A stretch of 47,524 bases of DNA from UBA10161 sp038891035. Its GTDB lineage: Archaea; Micrarchaeota; Micrarchaeia; Anstonellales; Anstonellaceae. Location: the NCBI GenBank assembly GCA_038891035.1, contig JAWAEW010000008.1, positions 1 to 47,524 on the forward strand, written 5' to 3'. Position 1 is the stretch's first letter, and each line of letters starts with the position of its first letter. Shown here one piece after another: positions 24,860-33,054 of the stretch. Both the position numbers and the translations under genes were made by a program. The notes beneath the pieces were generated by a model, which saw nothing but the letters and a program-made list of their open reading frames with translations, did not search any database and had not been told where the DNA came from.

Positions 24860-27175
24860 ATGAAAAACATAATGTGGTTTTCAGAAATAAGAAAAGAAAA
24901 TTTGGCAGAGGTTGGAGGTAAAGGAGCAAACTTAGGAGAGATGGTTTCGGTAGGCTTGCCTGTGCCAAATGGTTTTGTAGTCACTGCCGCTGCATACTTC
25001 ACTTTTATCAAGCACAACAAAATAGATGAAGTCATAAAGGAAGCCACGTCTGATCTTGATGTTGAAAACAGCCAACAGCTTGGGAAAGCATCTGAGATGA
25101 TAAAAAGTAGGATTTTGGGTGGGGAAATACCGCCTCAACTGCGGAACGATATTGCAAATGCTTACCGTAGCCTTCAGCCGGGCAAAGAACCCTATGTTGC
25201 GGTTCGCAGCTCAGCAACTGCAGAAGACCTTCCTGAAGCATCTTTTGCCGGGCAACAGTCTACATTTCTCAATGTGAAAGGCGCTGAAGAATGCGTACAG
25301 ATGGTAAAGGAATGCTGGGCCAGCTTGTTCGAGCCACGCTCAATTTACTATCGCGCTGCAAATAAATTTGACCATTTGAAAGTAGGTCTTGCTGCAGTTG
25401 TGCAGCTGATGGTCCAGTCTGAAAAAGCAGGCGTTATGTTCAGCGTTGATCCAATAAGCCAAGACAGAAACGAGATTGCAATTGAGGCAGCATATGGCTT
25501 GGGCGAAATTGTGGTTTCAGGGGCTGTCACACCGGACAGATATGTAGTGGACAAACAAACTCTTCAAATAAAAACTAAAAGCATCTCCAGGCAGACTTGG
25601 ATGATTGTTAAAGTGAATGACCAGAATGCCAAAGTAGATATTCGAGAGGAAATGCAAGAAAAGCAAAAGATAAATGACATTCAGATAATAGAGCTTGCAA
25701 AACTGGCAAAAAAAATCGAGCAACATTACGGCAAGCCGCAAGATATAGAATGGGCTATTGCCGAGGGGAAGATATTCATTGTGCAGGCAAGGCCGATAAC
25801 TACTCTCAAAGAGCAACCAGAAAAGAAAGAAAAACTTGAGTTGCAATTTGCAAAAGAACAGAAAATTTTGGCCAAGGGCCTTGGTGCGTCTCCTGGGATA
25901 GGGAAAGGGAAGGTGGTCATCCTTTCTGGTCCAGGTGAAATCGGGAGGGTGCAAAAAGGAGATGTACTGGTTACTGAGATGACCACCCCTGATTTTGTGC
26001 CTGCGATGAAAAAAGCAGCAGCAATTGTCACAAATTCAGGCGGTATGACTTGCCATGCTGCAATTGTTTCCAGGGAGATGGGAATACCTTGTATTGTTGG
26101 CACTAAGAATGCAACCGAAGTACTGAAGGAGGGCCAATTTGTGACTGTCGATGCGATAAGAGGCGTGATATATGAAGGTGATATAGAACTTGGCGCAAAA
26201 TCTGAACCACATGAAAAGACGGGCTTGGAAGCATCGCCTACCAGCTTATCTGTGCCAGTCACTGGAACAAAAATTTATGTGAATTTGGCTGAGGTGGAAC
26301 TTGCAGATAAAGTGGCAAAGTTGCCATGCGACGGGGTAGGTTTGCTTCGTGCAGAGTTTATGATAAGTGAAATAGGAGACCACCCAAAAAAGATGATAAA
26401 GGAGGGGAGAGAACAAGAATTCATTGACAAACTTGCCGAAAATCTGCGAACTTTTGCATCTGCCTTTTATCCAAGACCAGTAGTTTATCGTGCAACTGAT
26501 TTCAAAACAAACGAATACAGAAACCTTAATGGCGGTCAAGAGTTTGAGCCTATTGAAGCCAATCCGATGATGGGATACCGTGGGTGCGCAAGGTACATAT
26601 CTGAACCAGAAGTCTTCTCATTGGAGTTGAAGGCAATAAAGAAGGTGCGGGATGAGTTTGGGATGAAAAACCTGTGGCTTATGCTGCCATTTGTAAGGAG
26701 GATAGGGGAAATCCGAGCTATAAAAGAGCTTTTGAAAAAGCACGAGATACACCACACTAGAGATTTCAAGCTTTGGATAATGGTTGAAGTGCCATCTACA
26801 GTCTTCCTTATTGACAGATTTTGTGAAGAGGGCATTGATGGAGTTTCGATAGGCACTAACGATTTGACTCAGCTCATACTGGGGATTGATAGAGACAATG
26901 CAACCCTTGCAGAAGGATTCGACGAGCGAAATGAGGCCGTGCTCCGCGCAATTGAGAGAGTAATAAGTGTCTGCAAAGAAAAAAACGTTACAGTTTCGCT
27001 TTGTGGGCAAGCCCCTTCAGTGTATCCAGAGTTTGCTGAAAAGCTGGTGGAATATGGAATAACATCAATTTCCGTTAACCCAGATGCAGTTGAGAGGACA
27101 AGGCGGATAGTTGCCTCTGCTGAAATGAAAGTAATGCTGCGTCGCCTTGAAAAACTCGCAAGGGATAAGACATGA
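24860..27175 (+). CDS. ppsA: Phosphoenolpyruvate synthase
   Basis: PpsA converts pyruvate, ATP and water to phosphoenolpyruvate, AMP and phosphate, the entry step of gluconeogenesis (it may also run in reverse in some archaea). Three parts are visible: the N-terminal ATP-grasp-like domain (VGGKGANLGEM, AVRSSATAEDLPEASFAGQQ), the swivelling domain with phospho-histidine 399 in GGMTCHAAIV, and the C-terminal TIM barrel with SIGTNDLTQL and Cys715 in LCGQAPS. I use ATG 24860 (771 aa) with GGTGG 4 nt before it; the frame extends to a TTG at 24830, but homologues start at the MKNIMWF region. It overlaps the FKBP gene by 4 bp. Confidence 0.96.
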   Translation: MKNIMWFSEIRKENLAEVGGKGANLGEMVSVGLPVPNGFVVTAAAYFTFIKHNKIDEVIKEATSDLDVENSQQLGKASEMIKSRILGGEIPPQLRNDIANAYRSLQPGKEPYVAVRSSATAEDLPEASFAGQQSTFLNVKGAEECVQMVKECWASLFEPRSIYYRAANKFDHLKVGLAAVVQLMVQSEKAGVMFSVDPISQDRNEIAIEAAYGLGEIVVSGAVTPDRYVVDKQTLQIKTKSISRQTWMIVKVNDQNAKVDIREEMQEKQKINDIQIIELAKLAKKIEQHYGKPQDIEWAIAEGKIFIVQARPITTLKEQPEKKEKLELQFAKEQKILAKGLGASPGIGKGKVVILSGPGEIGRVQKGDVLVTEMTTPDFVPAMKKAAAIVTNSGGMTCHAAIVSREMGIPCIVGTKNATEVLKEGQFVTVDAIRGVIYEGDIELGAKSEPHEKTGLEASPTSLSVPVTGTKIYVNLAEVELADKVAKLPCDGVGLLRAEFMISEIGDHPKKMIKEGREQEFIDKLAENLRTFASAFYPRPVVYRATDFKTNEYRNLNGGQEFEPIEANPMMGYRGCARYISEPEVFSLELKAIKKVRDEFGMKNLWLMLPFVRRIGEIRAIKELLKKHEIHHTRDFKLWIMVEVPSTVFLIDRFCEEGIDGVSIGTNDLTQLILGIDRDNATLAEGFDERNEAVLRAIERVISVCKEKNVTVSLCGQAPSVYPEFAEKLVEYGITSISVNPDAVERTRRIVASAEMKVMLRRLEKLARDKT

Positions 27176-27750
27176 ATTTGGTGCTTTTCTGGCTGGCAGT
27201 GTTTGCCTTTTTTCAAGGATGCATAAGCTTGCCTTCAAGTCAAAATCTTACACAGACAACTGAAATTATGAGGGAAGATGTACTTACAGGGGCTCAAACT
27301 GCGCTTAAGGGAGATATTGTGTATGTTGATTATATAGGGAGGTTTGAGAACGGAACAGTATTTGATACAAGCATTGAAGCTGAGGCGGTGAAAGCTGGTT
27401 TACCCAAAAGACACTATGAGCAGCTGATATTCAGGCTAGGTGAAGGGTGGATGATAAAAGGTTTTGAAGAGGCCCTCATTGGAATGAAAGAAGGGCAGGT
27501 AAAGACAGTGAAAATAGAGCCAAAAGATGCCTACGGTGAGAGAGATGAAGGCTTGGTGAAGACAATCCCTCTTTCTTCTCTTGAAAATGCAGAAGATGCA
27601 AAAGTTGGCGGGATTGTGTATTCCTCAGAAGGACTCCCTGGAATTGTGATTGAGATTTCAGATGGGAAGGCAATTGTTGATTTTAACCATGAGCTTGCAG
27701 GCAAAAGTTTGATTTATACTATAAAGCTTGTAAGAGTGGATAAAAGGTAG
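27172..27750 (+). CDS. FKBP-type peptidyl-prolyl isomerase, exported lipoprotein
   Basis: 192 aa. A short signal ends in FFQGC (Cys17), so the protein is probably lipid-anchored outside the cell. The rest is a SlyD-like FKBP: GDIVYVDYIGRFENGTVFDTS, then the EGWMIKGFEEALIGMKEGQ core, an insert-in-flap domain (after DAYGERDEGLVKTIPLS), and a closing strand. Such proteins speed proline cis/trans isomerisation and act as chaperones for secreted proteins. Its ATGA overlap with ppsA suggests co-expression, though no functional link is evident. Confidence 0.9.
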   Translation: MNLVLFWLAVFAFFQGCISLPSSQNLTQTTEIMREDVLTGAQTALKGDIVYVDYIGRFENGTVFDTSIEAEAVKAGLPKRHYEQLIFRLGEGWMIKGFEEALIGMKEGQVKTVKIEPKDAYGERDEGLVKTIPLSSLENAEDAKVGGIVYSSEGLPGIVIEISDGKAIVDFNHELAGKSLIYTIKLVRVDKR

Positions 27751-27755
27751 CTTAA

Positions 27756-28667
27756 ATGCGGATCTTGTTGCAATTTCCTGAAGGGCTTAAAGCAGAAGCT
27801 TTGAAAGAGGCTAAAAAGCTTTCTTCCAAAGGCCACGAGGTATTCATCTCGGCTTCGCACTGCTTTGGAGGATGCGATTTATGCCTAGACGAAGCAAGGC
27901 ATATAGGCGCAGAAAAAATAATTCATTTTGGGCATGCGGAATTTTGCAAAGTGAAAGGCAGCATAAAAGTAGAATATAGGCCTTATTTTTTTGAGGTTGA
28001 CTGGAAAAGGCTGGAAAGCCCAATAAAAAAGCTTGCAGAGCTTCTCAGACAAGCCGGTGCAGAAAAGATTGCTCTCGTTTTTCCCATCCAGCATTTGAAA
28101 AATGCCATCCCCCTAAGAAGAAAGCTGAGGGCACTTGGGTTGACCGTTACAATAAAAAAAGGCAGAAAACATGTCAAGCATGCAGGACAGATATTGGGAT
28201 GCGACACTACTGCTGCAGAAGTAGAAGGAATAGATGCGGTGATTTATTTTGGTGGAGGGAAATTCCACCCGACTGGAATTGAGAGTGGTGCAAGGGTATT
28301 TTGCCTTGATCCACACATAAATGATGCATATGAGATTACAGAAGAAATTGAAAAACTTAAGAAAAAAAAGCTTGGGGCAATTCTTGCTGCCTCACAAGCA
28401 AAAACTTTTGGTATTCTTCTATCTACCAAAAACGGCCAGATAAATATTCCTGGCGCACTGCTTGCAAAAAGACTGATAGAAAAAAAAGGGAGAGAGGCAG
28501 CAATCCTCGTTGCAAATGAATTTTCTCCCACTGCACTTGAAAATTTTAGAACGTTTGACGCATATATTAATACTGCTTGCCCAAGGATAGACGAAGATAC
28601 AGAAGCATATGGAAAGCCGATAGTAAATTTGGAGGACCTGAAAAAGCTTCTTGAGCTGATGGTCTAA
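27756..28667 (+). CDS. dph2: Diphthamide biosynthesis enzyme Dph2
   Basis: Archaeal Dph2 is an unusual radical-SAM enzyme that transfers the 3-amino-3-carboxypropyl group from S-adenosylmethionine to the target histidine of elongation factor 2, the first step to diphthamide. The three widely spaced cysteines that hold its [4Fe-4S] cluster are present: Cys40 (in CFGGCDLC), Cys149 (LGCDTTAA) and Cys275 (NTACPRID). The length of 303 aa is near the archaeal norm of ~330. Start ATG 27756, 5 bp after the FKBP gene. Confidence 0.93.
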   Translation: MRILLQFPEGLKAEALKEAKKLSSKGHEVFISASHCFGGCDLCLDEARHIGAEKIIHFGHAEFCKVKGSIKVEYRPYFFEVDWKRLESPIKKLAELLRQAGAEKIALVFPIQHLKNAIPLRRKLRALGLTVTIKKGRKHVKHAGQILGCDTTAAEVEGIDAVIYFGGGKFHPTGIESGARVFCLDPHINDAYEITEEIEKLKKKKLGAILAASQAKTFGILLSTKNGQINIPGALLAKRLIEKKGREAAILVANEFSPTALENFRTFDAYINTACPRIDEDTEAYGKPIVNLEDLKKLLELMV

Positions 28668-28714
28668 GGCATCGTTATTTATTGGTTCTTACATTATTTA
28701 GCAGGGGGTGCATT

Positions 28715-29737
28715 ATGGCAATCATTATAGGCCTTACGGGCGAAAACTGCGCAGGAAAAGGGACTGTTGCGGATTACTTGGTAAAAAAGGGATTTTACTA
28801 TTACTCTCTTTCGGACGTAATACGAGAAGAGCTTGCAAGAGAAGGCAAAAAAATCACTCGGGAAGCACTAATTGCCAAAGGAAATGAAATGAGGCGCAAT
28901 TTTGGACCGGACATACTTGCAAAGAGGGTGCTTGAGAGGCTGCAAGCTGACAGAAACTATGTAATTGACTCGATAAGAAATCCGGCTGAGGCAAAGGCTC
29001 TACTTGCTACAGGCAGAATGACGCTGATTTATGTCACTGCTTCGCAGGAAAAAAGATTTGAGAGAATGAAAGCGCGGCGCAGAGAAGGCGATCCTCGCTC
29101 TTTTGAGGCATTTCAACTTATTGACAGACTTGAGCTTGATTCACCTGACGAATTTGGCCAGAAGCTTTCGGAAGTGTTTGTGCTTGCAACAAAGAAGATA
29201 GTGAACGATGCTGGCTTTCGAGAGCTTTATGATGCAGTTGATATGGTGCTTTCAGAAATCTCTTCAGAATTCAAGCACCAGCGACCTAACTGGGATGTTT
29301 ACTTCATGAGCATAGCAAAAGTGGTGGCAAGCAGAAGCAATTGCATAAAAAGGCATGTTGCAGCTGTAATTGTAAAGGATAGGCGGATAATTTCTACCGG
29401 ATACAATGGGACTCCGCGCGGAATAAAAAACTGTGATGAGGGCGGCTGTGCTCGCTGCAATTCGTTTGCAGATTCAGGCACGCGCCTTGAAGAATGCGTC
29501 TGCTCGCACGCGGAAGAAAACGCGATAGTGCAGGCAGCATATCATGGAATTTCTATAAAGGGGGCTACCCTTTACAGCACCTTCTCGCCATGCTTGATTT
29601 GCACGAAGATGATAATTAATGCTGGGATAAAAGAAGTAGTTTATAATGCAGAATATCCATTGGGAGAACATCCCCTGAAGCTTTTAAAGGAAGCAGAAAT
29701 AATAGTGCGTCAAATAAGTGTAGATAAGGACAAATGA
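28715..29737 (+). CDS. Fusion of a nucleotide-kinase-like domain with dCMP deaminase
   Basis: 340 aa from ATG 28715; a weaker TTG start lies at 28682, but GGGGGTG sits just before the ATG. Residues 1-~190 form a P-loop kinase domain resembling dephospho-CoA or nucleoside-monophosphate kinases (GLTGENCAGKGT; VIDSIRNPAEAKAL). Residues ~195-340 are a cytidine/deoxycytidylate deaminase with zinc ligands His265, Cys293 and Cys296 and proton shuttle Glu267 (CSHAEENA, SPCLICTK), plus a Cys-rich insertion (CDEGGCARC). The deaminase should convert dCMP to dUMP for thymidylate synthesis. The kinase substrate is unclear. As I recall, yeast-type dCMP deaminases also carry a P-loop-like N-terminal region. 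Confidence 0.9.
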   Translation: MAIIIGLTGENCAGKGTVADYLVKKGFYYYSLSDVIREELAREGKKITREALIAKGNEMRRNFGPDILAKRVLERLQADRNYVIDSIRNPAEAKALLATGRMTLIYVTASQEKRFERMKARRREGDPRSFEAFQLIDRLELDSPDEFGQKLSEVFVLATKKIVNDAGFRELYDAVDMVLSEISSEFKHQRPNWDVYFMSIAKVVASRSNCIKRHVAAVIVKDRRIISTGYNGTPRGIKNCDEGGCARCNSFADSGTRLEECVCSHAEENAIVQAAYHGISIKGATLYSTFSPCLICTKMIINAGIKEVVYNAEYPLGEHPLKLLKEAEIIVRQISVDKDK

Positions 29738-29740
29738 GTC

Positions 29741-30421
29741 TTACTTTATTACGGTTCCACTGTGCTGCTTGCCTTCTATGGCTTTTCGCACATCCAAAAA
29801 GTTTTTCCCATGGACAAAGTGTGTTTCTATCTTGCTTCTGGCAATCAGCTTGCAGGCAAGAAAATCAAATACAAAATGTGTCCCTGCCTTCCTTAAATCA
29901 TACTTGCTTGCAAGCTGAATCAGCTGTTGATAAGACATTTGCTTATACTTTTTTGCTTTTTGATTTTTGATGGGATTGTCCGAATATACTCCGTCAATAT
30001 TTGAAAGATTGACTAGCCTTTTTGCATACAAGCACTCTGCAAGGAGGGCTGCGTCACTATCTGTAGTTATGCCTGGGATAGTGCCCCCCATGACAACAAA
30101 CCTGTGTTTCTTTGCGTGTTGCCGCGCAGATTCAAAGTCAGGGCAAGGGATTCTGTTTACATCTTTTTTTATTACATCAATAACAAGCTGGGCATTTTTC
30201 TTGGTAGCATCAATAGCTGCCTCATCAGCCTCGAACTCAGACGCTCCTTTCTTGCGGGCTTCCTGTGCCCATTTCCTTGCAAGCCTTCCGCCACCAACCA
30301 CGATGCCGAAATTATATTTGGTCGAGCGAAGCAATCTAATTAGTGAATTAACATACTGAATATCGGGCTGGCGGGGGTTGACAAGTGAGCCGCCAAGCGA
30401 AAGAATTACAGTTTGCTTCAT
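29741..30421 (-). CDS. pyrH: UMP kinase, archaeal type
   Basis: 226-aa amino-acid-kinase-family enzyme that phosphorylates UMP to UDP in pyrimidine synthesis. Visible motifs are ILSLGGSLV (ATP phosphate binding), VVGGGRLARKW, GGTIPGITTDSDAALLAE (UMP binding) and NLSNIDGVYSDNP. Length and motif spacing match the archaeal subgroup rather than bacterial PyrH. It ends 3 bp from the dCMP deaminase fusion gene on the opposite strand, so two pyrimidine-nucleotide genes meet tail to tail. Confidence 0.93.
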   Translation of the reverse strand: MKQTVILSLGGSLVNPRQPDIQYVNSLIRLLRSTKYNFGIVVGGGRLARKWAQEARKKGASEFEADEAAIDATKKNAQLVIDVIKKDVNRIPCPDFESARQHAKKHRFVVMGGTIPGITTDSDAALLAECLYAKRLVNLSNIDGVYSDNPIKNQKAKKYKQMSYQQLIQLASKYDLRKAGTHFVFDFLACKLIARSKIETHFVHGKNFLDVRKAIEGKQHSGTVIK

Positions 30422-30471
30422 GCAAATGGTTTTGTGCGCAGATTTTTAAATCCTGATTTCGCTGAATACGC

Positions 30472-31077
30472 ATGATGGAGGAGGCAGAGAAAAAAGAACT
30501 GGCAAAAAGCATGCAATATATCGTAAATGAGCTTTCAAAGCAAGAAAGGGAGCAAGACAAAATACTTGGTTCTATAAGGCAAATCGTAAGGAATTGTGCA
30601 AATGGAATTAGGTTGATTCACGCCAGAAAACTTGAGGATGCACAAAAGAATATATTAGAGGCTGAAAAGGAAATTGCAAAATTTGCAAGGACAAAAAAAT
30701 TCGATTATCTGCTTATGCAGCCTTATCAGGAAATTGCTGAGGCTAGGCTTCTTTTGGCAGCTGTACAAAAAAAGAGGCTTCCATCATGGAAAGAATTGAA
30801 GATGCCGTTTGAGTCTTATCTTCTTGGGCTGTGTGATTTTGTAGGTGAGTTGAGGAGAGAAATGCTTGAAATGCTCAAGCAAGGGAAACTTGAAGAGGCT
30901 GAGAGATATTTTGAATTGATGAGTGAGATACATGAGCACCTTCAGACCATCCGCTTTTCGAATTCTCTTCTTCCAAACTTCAAGAAAAAGCAGGATGTTG
31001 TAAGGATGCAGACGGAGCAAGCAAGAAGTGAACTTGTAATTGCAAAGATTTCAAGAAACTTTGAAAAATGCTACTAG
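30472..31077 (+). CDS. Translin family protein
   Basis: 201 aa, almost entirely helical. It matches the archaeal translin/TRAX pattern: N-terminal 'QEREQDKILGSIRQIVRNCANGI..IH', middle 'YQEIAEARLLLAAV', and the hallmark 'ESYLLGLCDFVGELRREMLEMLKQG' followed by 'AERYFELMSEIHEHL'. Eukaryotic translin with TRAX forms an RNA- and single-stranded-DNA-binding ring nuclease that trims RNAs, including tRNA fragments. Whether the acidic catalytic residues of TRAX are complete cannot be settled by eye. A TATA box (TTTTTAAAT) lies ~25 nt upstream. It overlaps the Lrp gene tail to tail by 4 bp. Confidence 0.85.
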   Translation: MMEEAEKKELAKSMQYIVNELSKQEREQDKILGSIRQIVRNCANGIRLIHARKLEDAQKNILEAEKEIAKFARTKKFDYLLMQPYQEIAEARLLLAAVQKKRLPSWKELKMPFESYLLGLCDFVGELRREMLEMLKQGKLEEAERYFELMSEIHEHLQTIRFSNSLLPNFKKKQDVVRMQTEQARSELVIAKISRNFEKCY

Positions 31078-31532
31078 AGAGCTTCAAAGTGATGACTTGG
31101 CTTTACAATTTTCAAAATAACTTGCGTGTTTGTGTGCTCAACGTAGGGAAGCTGAAGGAAGGATTTGATGATGCTTGAAAATGAGTCGCGTGTCTTTGCA
31201 GCTACAATTACAACGCTGTCATACTCGCCGGTTACGTCATACACGGCTATAACACCTTTCATTGTGCTTATTTTCTCTTGAGTTTCAACCAATTTTCCTT
31301 TAGAGATTTTGACTTGCACCATCCCCATAAATTCGTAGCCGAGTTTCGAAAGGTCAAGATGCACGCTATAGCCAGTAATTATCCCTGTTTTTTCAAGCCT
31401 TGAAATGCGGGAGATAACAGTGGTTGGGTGTAGTCGCAGTTTCTTTGCAATTTGGCGGAAAGACATTCGAGAATTATCCTTAAGCAATGATAATATATCG
31501 TTGTCTATTTTATCCAACATTTGTACACCCAT
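31074..31532 (-). CDS. Lrp/AsnC-family transcription regulator
   Basis: About 152 aa. An N-terminal helix-turn-helix (LDKIDNDILSLLKDNSRMSF, then FRQIAKKLRLHPTTVISRISR) is followed by the RAM ligand-binding domain (VQVKISKGK..., VTGEYDSVVIV). Such proteins sense amino acids and bind as dimers or octamers. The frame opens at a TTG at 31562, but that lies at or above the TATA box (complement of TTTTTAAA, ~31553-31559), so the start must be ATG 31532 (leaderless) or ATG 31520 (behind GGGTG). It is divergent from glnA, which suggests that it regulates nitrogen assimilation and itself. Confidence 0.92.
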   Translation of the reverse strand: MGVQMLDKIDNDILSLLKDNSRMSFRQIAKKLRLHPTTVISRISRLEKTGIITGYSVHLDLSKLGYEFMGMVQVKISKGKLVETQEKISTMKGVIAVYDVTGEYDSVVIVAAKTRDSFSSIIKSFLQLPYVEHTNTQVILKIVKPSHHFEAL

Positions 31533-31662
31533 TGTATATATATGTTCATCATTTTTAAACAAAATGATACTTTATTTATAAATATTATGTATAAATTTCT
31601 AAAAAAATGGTAGAGAGATTTATATACTGCTTTTGCATTCAAGCTGCGCAAGGAGGTGTAGT
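31533..31662. promoter_or_regulatory. Divergent lrp-glnA control region with a perfect palindrome
   Basis: Two outward promoters are visible: TTTAAAAA (complement, ~31553-31559) for the Lrp gene and TTTATATA (31619-31626) for glnA, about 25 nt before the glnA leader that carries AGGAGGTG (31651-31658). Between them TATTTATAAATA at 31573-31584 is a perfect 12-bp palindrome, flanked by a looser ATTATGTATAAATTT. AT-rich palindromes of this kind are common Lrp-family operators, so this is the best guess for the binding site. Confidence 0.5.
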
Positions 31663-33015
31663 ATGCTTTCAGATATACCAAAAGAAGAAAAGGAAAGAAT
31701 ACTTTCCGACGCAGAAAAAAATGAGGTAAAATTTGTTGATTTAGAGTTTGTGGATATTACAGGAATGCCAAAAATGTGCGAAATAACCGTAAAGCGCCTT
31801 GAGAATGTTCTTGATGAAGGAATATGGTTTGATGGCTCATCAATTGAAGGCTTTGCTAGAATTGCAGAATCGGACATGTTTCTTGTCCCTGACAGCAGCA
31901 CATGGGCAATAATACCTTGGAGCCAAAACCGAACTGCACGGCTTATATGCGACGTATATCTTGATGAAAAAACCCCATTTGATGGTGACCCACGGATGGT
32001 GCTCAAAAAGCAGCTTGCAGCTGCTGCAAAAATGGGATTTGAATATAAAGTTGGACCTGAGTTAGAATTCTTTCTTTTCAAAAACTCAAACGGAAACGGC
32101 GACCCAGAGGCAATGCAAGTGCACGACCATGCAGGTTACTTTGATTTGGCAACAAGAGATGAGGCATTTGAGCTGAAGCAAGAAATCGTCCCTGCACTTG
32201 AAAAGATGGGCATGACCATAGAGCGATCACATCATGAGGTTGCACAAGGGCAGCATGAAATAGGCTTTAAATACGGCAGTGCACTTCAAATTGCAGATTC
32301 GGTCATGACTTACAAAACAGCTGTCAAGACTTTGGCAAAGAAATATGGGCTTTACGCCTCTTTTATGCCTAAGCCTGTTTTCGGAATAAATGGATCAGGC
32401 ATGCATGTGCATCAGTCTTTGTGGAGCGGGAGCGAAAATGCATTTTTTGATGGCTCAAACGAGTACGGATTATCAAAAGTTGCAATGAATTTCATCGCAG
32501 GGATTATGGAGCATGCCCGCTCGCTGACTGCAATAACCAATCCGACAGTAAATTCCTACAAAAGGCTTGTTCCAGGCTATGAAGCGCCGGTGTACATTTG
32601 CTGGGGGAGGATAAATCGCTCAGCTCTCATAAGAATACCGCGCAACCTCAGAGGAAAGGACAAAGCTGCAAGAATTGAATGTAGATTCCCCGACCCGTCA
32701 TGCAATCCATATCTTGCTTTTGCTGCAATGCTTGCAGCAGGGTTGGATGGGATAAGACGTAATCTTCAACCGCCAGCACCAGTCGAAGAGAGGGTATATG
32801 GGTATGAGGAAGAGAAAAGAAAAAGCCTTGGGATAGGAACTCTCCCCGGATCTCTTGCAGAAGCAAGCGCAGAATTTGCTTCAAATAAAGTTTTGCTTGA
32901 GGCTTTGGGTGAACATGTCAGCACCTACCTTTTGAAAATACAGAAAAAGGACTGGGATGAATACAAAGCACAAGTAACTTCGTGGGAGAAGAAGCGCTAC
33001 TTTGGAGTGCTTTGA
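31663..33015 (+). CDS. glnA: Glutamine synthetase, type I (alpha subgroup)
   Basis: GlnA makes glutamine from glutamate, ammonia and ATP. The 450-aa protein shows GFARIAESDM, GPELEFFLF (metal-binding glutamates), NGSGMHVHQSL (glutamate/ammonia site), NRSALIRIP and the C-terminal ECRFPDPSCNPYLAFAA. The tyrosine adenylylation loop of the GSI-beta subgroup is not seen, as expected for archaeal GSI-alpha enzymes. ATG 31663 is preceded by a strong AGGAGGTG; the TTG at 31633 in the same frame lies above the predicted transcription start and is rejected. Probably controlled by the divergent Lrp regulator. Confidence 0.97.
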   Translation: MLSDIPKEEKERILSDAEKNEVKFVDLEFVDITGMPKMCEITVKRLENVLDEGIWFDGSSIEGFARIAESDMFLVPDSSTWAIIPWSQNRTARLICDVYLDEKTPFDGDPRMVLKKQLAAAAKMGFEYKVGPELEFFLFKNSNGNGDPEAMQVHDHAGYFDLATRDEAFELKQEIVPALEKMGMTIERSHHEVAQGQHEIGFKYGSALQIADSVMTYKTAVKTLAKKYGLYASFMPKPVFGINGSGMHVHQSLWSGSENAFFDGSNEYGLSKVAMNFIAGIMEHARSLTAITNPTVNSYKRLVPGYEAPVYICWGRINRSALIRIPRNLRGKDKAARIECRFPDPSCNPYLAFAAMLAAGLDGIRRNLQPPAPVEERVYGYEEEKRKSLGIGTLPGSLAEASAEFASNKVLLEALGEHVSTYLLKIQKKDWDEYKAQVTSWEKKRYFGVL

Positions 33016-33054
33016 AGAGAAAAACGTTAAAAAAAGAAGAGCGGAAAGAAAATC

